A stretch of DNA of 64,000 bases, from NCBI RefSeq assembly GCF_033955345.1, contig NZ_CP138332.1:372001-436000 (forward strand), in the 5' to 3' direction. A model generated the notes under the pieces. The model worked only from the letters and a program-made list of their open reading frames with translations. It had not been told where the DNA came from and did not search any database. The translations under genes and the position numbers were made by a program. This document shows, piece after piece, positions 61,363-64,000 of this stretch; the stretch's first letter is position 1; every line of letters begins with the position of its first letter. Source of the stretch: Sphingobacterium bambusae. GTDB lineage: Bacteria; Bacteroidota; Bacteroidia; Sphingobacteriales; Sphingobacteriaceae.

Positions 61363-63792
61363 TTACCCGTAAAAATACACCCTTTTTACACGTGATGAAA
61401 TATTGACCAGCAATTCATAGGGGATAGTCCCAATATCGGCGGCGGCCTTCATTAAATCGGGAAACACGACCACTTCATCCTCTTCATAGGCCACAATATC
61501 CGTCACATCAAGCATACACATATCCATACATATGGATCCCACGGTCTGTACCAGTTGTCCATTGATGGACATTTGTCCAACACCTTGGCCAAAGCGTCGG
61601 CTATACCCATCGGCATAACCAATTTTCACCGTTGCGATACGGCTTGCACGATGCAACACCCCCTTCCTGTCGTAGCCCACCGTTTCGCCTGCCGGCAGTT
61701 CCTTGATCTGTGTGATCGTCGTCTTTAATGTACTCACTTGCTCCACGTCTAAGGTCCTATCCATATCTACGCCATAAAGACCAATGCCCAAGCGCACCAT
61801 ATCCAAGTAAGCCTCCGGCCAATGCACAATGGCGGAGGTGTTAGCAATATGTTTGATCAAATTGCAGTCGAGTTCACTTTCCAACAAAGCCGCGCAACGC
61901 GCAAAAGTATCCAATTGCTGCCGCGTAAAATCGTCGTGATCCCTGCTGCCCGAGGCCACCAAATGCGAAAAAACACTTTTAGGACGCACAGCCTCGGTAA
62001 CACGCAACACTTGAATCAATGCATCCATCTCTTCTGGCATAAAGCCCAATCGATGCATGCCCGTATCAATCTTGATATGGATAGGAAAATCCTTAATCTG
62101 CCGACGGTCAAGGAATGTGATAAACGCGTGCAATATACGGAAGCTGTAGATCTCTGGCTCTAGTTCGTTGGTCAGTAGCGTTTCAAAAACCTGTTCATCG
62201 GGACTCAGCACCATGATAGGCAAGGTGATGCCGCCCTGCCGAAGCTCCACGCCTTCATCGGCAAAAGCAACAGTCAAATAGTCCAGTTTATTGAACTGCA
62301 GCAGGTTGGCTACTTCATAGCTCCCGCTGCCGTAAGAAAAAGCTTTCACCATAGCCATCATCTTAACCCCACTCGGCAACATGCCACGGTACACCTGTAG
62401 ATTATGCTCAAGTGCATTAAGATTAATCTCCAAGACAGTCTCGTGAGATTTTGAAACCAAAACCCTACTCACCTCTTCCAAGTGGTAAGCGCGGCTACCT
62501 TTTATCAAGATCGATTCCTGCTGAAACGGAATATCCTTAAGCCCGAGAAGCAGAGCCTCCGTGCTATCGAACAGGAGAACCGTTGTATGTAGCTGATCCC
62601 TCATAAAATGGGTTCCCTTCCCCACCAACACAATACGATCAAGCTCCTGTCGCTGCAGCAACGCCAATAATTTTTGCCGTAACTTATCATCAAGTCCGTC
62701 CATATCCGAAAGAATTAACGTACGTTTCTGATGTTGTTGCTGCTGAAAAAGGAAATCCAAAGCGATTTGTAAAGAAGCCAAATCATTAGAATAGGTATCG
62801 TCGATGACGGAGCATCCATTCTTTCCCTTTTTTAGTTGCAAGCGCATATCCAAAGGTTTCAACTTCGTCAGCTTACTCGCTATAGCATCCAAGGAATACC
62901 CAAAAAACAAAAGTACGGTAATGCAGATCAATGCATTCTCTACAGAAGCCTTATCCCGGAAAGGAATCGAAAACGTAGCGATCTCCTGCGCATGAGCGAC
63001 CTGTATCTGCGTTGCTGTACGGCCATAATCTTCTATCCGCAAAACCTGTACTTCGTCCATAGGCTCTGTACCGAAGCTAAATACGCGTAATCCTTCGGGC
63101 AACATGGAGGCAATACCATATCGCGAGGGAAAAAGTAGATCCTTACTATGGGTAAATAGTTTAAGCTTTTCCACTATCTTATCTTGCTTACTAGCAAAAC
63201 CGCTGGCATGTGCCGCTCCGATATTCGTAAAAACACCAATCTCCGGCCTGGTCATCGCTTCCAAGGCTACCATCTCTCCCGGTTGGCTTATGCCAGCTTC
63301 GATAATCGCACAATCATACTCGTCAGAAAGATTCCACAGTGCCAAAGCGACTCCCAACTGCGAGTTATAACTCTTCGGGCTTTGGTACACTCTCCTGTCG
63401 TCCTGTAGCAGTTGCGTCAGCCACTCTTTGACCACCGTTTTCCCATTACTTCCCGTAATACCAATAACAGGCTTCTTGAACTGCGTACGGTGATAAGCCG
63501 CCAACTGTTGCAGAGCCAAAAGAACATTATTAACCCAAATAAAATTACCTTCCGGATACAAACTGACATCGATATCCTTTTGAGACAGCACAAATGCGCG
63601 AACGCCTTTACGATACGCTTCGCCAATAAATGCGTGTCCATCCCGAATACTTTTCAGGGCAAAGAAGAGGCTCTGACCGCCACGACGGATTTTCCGCGTG
63701 TCATAGGCCAAGTCAAAAATCTCTAATGCGGGATGCACCAATATCTTGGTACTTGCATGGAGAATAGAATAAATATCTGCTACTGTATACAT
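61363..63792 (-). CDS. Bifunctional MurF-alanine racemase
   Basis: About 809 residues from the ATG at 63792 (MYTVADIYSIL); a TTG further upstream is less likely. The N-terminal half is UDP-MurNAc-tripeptide:D-Ala-D-Ala ligase (MurF) with GITGSNGKTVVKEW near 110; the C-terminal half is PLP-dependent alanine racemase with the Lys in MAMVKAFSYGSGS near 480 and a C-terminal catalytic Tyr region (RLGIGLYGVD). The racemase supplies D-Ala for peptidoglycan and MurF adds the D-Ala-D-Ala dipeptide. This fusion is characteristic of Bacteroidota. Confidence 0.96.
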   Translation of the reverse strand: MYTVADIYSILHASTKILVHPALEIFDLAYDTRKIRRGGQSLFFALKSIRDGHAFIGEAYRKGVRAFVLSQKDIDVSLYPEGNFIWVNNVLLALQQLAAYHRTQFKKPVIGITGSNGKTVVKEWLTQLLQDDRRVYQSPKSYNSQLGVALALWNLSDEYDCAIIEAGISQPGEMVALEAMTRPEIGVFTNIGAAHASGFASKQDKIVEKLKLFTHSKDLLFPSRYGIASMLPEGLRVFSFGTEPMDEVQVLRIEDYGRTATQIQVAHAQEIATFSIPFRDKASVENALICITVLLFFGYSLDAIASKLTKLKPLDMRLQLKKGKNGCSVIDDTYSNDLASLQIALDFLFQQQQHQKRTLILSDMDGLDDKLRQKLLALLQRQELDRIVLVGKGTHFMRDQLHTTVLLFDSTEALLLGLKDIPFQQESILIKGSRAYHLEEVSRVLVSKSHETVLEINLNALEHNLQVYRGMLPSGVKMMAMVKAFSYGSGSYEVANLLQFNKLDYLTVAFADEGVELRQGGITLPIMVLSPDEQVFETLLTNELEPEIYSFRILHAFITFLDRRQIKDFPIHIKIDTGMHRLGFMPEEMDALIQVLRVTEAVRPKSVFSHLVASGSRDHDDFTRQQLDTFARCAALLESELDCNLIKHIANTSAIVHWPEAYLDMVRLGIGLYGVDMDRTLDVEQVSTLKTTITQIKELPAGETVGYDRKGVLHRASRIATVKIGYADGYSRRFGQGVGQMSINGQLVQTVGSICMDMCMLDVTDIVAYEEDEVVVFPDLMKAAADIGTIPYELLVNISSRVKRVYFYG

Positions 63793-63859
63793 ATATAGTG
63801 GTAGGAACAAATTTCATCAATATTTTCAATAAGTGCACCATTTTTTCAAGATTTGCAGG

Positions 63860-64000
63860 ATGGAAGAATGGAAGAAAGAAAAGAAATCATATAGTCCGCA
63901 GCAGGCTAAACTCAAAGCAGAAAACTACTGTGCGTACCAAGAACGAGCACAACAGGAGGTGCGAGATAAACTCTATTCTTGGGGGCTACACCAAGAAGAT
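63860..64000 (+). CDS. recX: RecX family regulator, 3' end outside window
   Basis: The first 47 codons (MEEWKKEKKSYSPQQAK then YCAYQERAQQEVRDKLYSWG) match the N terminus of RecX, which inhibits RecA filament growth. The ATG at 63860 starts 67 bases from the divergent murF-alr start. The gene runs off the right edge. Confidence 0.85.
   Translation, partial: MEEWKKEKKSYSPQQAKLKAENYCAYQERAQQEVRDKLYSWGLHQED

Noticed and set aside
1..64000. CRISPR arrays, tRNA or rRNA genes
   Set aside because: No regularly spaced direct repeats or recognisable RNA gene sequences were found by eye.

Overview
The window comes from a member of the Bacteroidota, most likely of the Sphingobacterium/Pedobacter group. 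Support comes from SusC/SusD pairs, a hybrid two-component PUL regulator, a MurF-alanine racemase fusion, CTnDOT-type tra/mob genes and TAnnTTTG promoter boxes. No rRNA, tRNA or CRISPR array was recognised.

From base 1 to about 52.9 kb the DNA is one integrative conjugative element (ICE), cut by the left window edge. The backbone runs: type IA topoisomerase, DUF1896 and a decayed giant methylase-helicase (0-5.2 kb); mobC, mobB and mobA on the minus strand (9.2-13.6 kb); a highly structured, probable oriT region (13.65-13.86 kb); traA, traB and traD (14.3-16.1 kb); traE, F, G, I, J, K, L/M and N (40.3-48.2 kb); an AbiE toxin-antitoxin pair (48.3-49.9 kb); and an excisionase-like gene plus tyrosine integrase (51.2-52.7 kb) abutting the 3' end of mnmE, the presumed attachment site.

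Three accessory blocks interrupt this backbone. At 5.2-9.2 kb there is a membrane-bound AraC regulator with two exported proteins. A VOC protein lies inside the mob cluster. The largest block, about 24 kb, separates traD from traE. It carries an AraC regulator with a Tet(X)-family flavin monooxygenase, a complete polysaccharide utilisation locus (PUL), and a tight DUF4385-DUF2256-LigT-like cluster. The PUL holds a GH28-like protein, SusC, SusD, a SusE-like lipoprotein, a DUF4832 protein, two GH2 enzymes, a GH88 enzyme, a barrel-less GH35-like protein and a hybrid two-component regulator. These point to a uronic-acid- and galactose-containing glycan, pectin-like by inference. The two PUL promoters share a composite motif at matching distance from a TAnnTTTG box, a likely binding site for the hybrid regulator.

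Right of the ICE is ordinary chromosome: mnmE, a PfpI/DJ-1 protein, polyphosphate kinase, a WYL regulator with a GH43 enzyme, DinB, a LytS-like protein, DUF502, MurF-Alr and the start of recX.

The most notable observations are the PUL inside the transfer operon with its shared promoter motif, a perfect 50-bp palindrome at 50.0 kb, an inverted repeat covering the abiE promoter, a dyad of four 9-bp sites beside the integrase, the in-frame TraL-TraM fusion, and the GH35 accessory domains encoded without a catalytic barrel.
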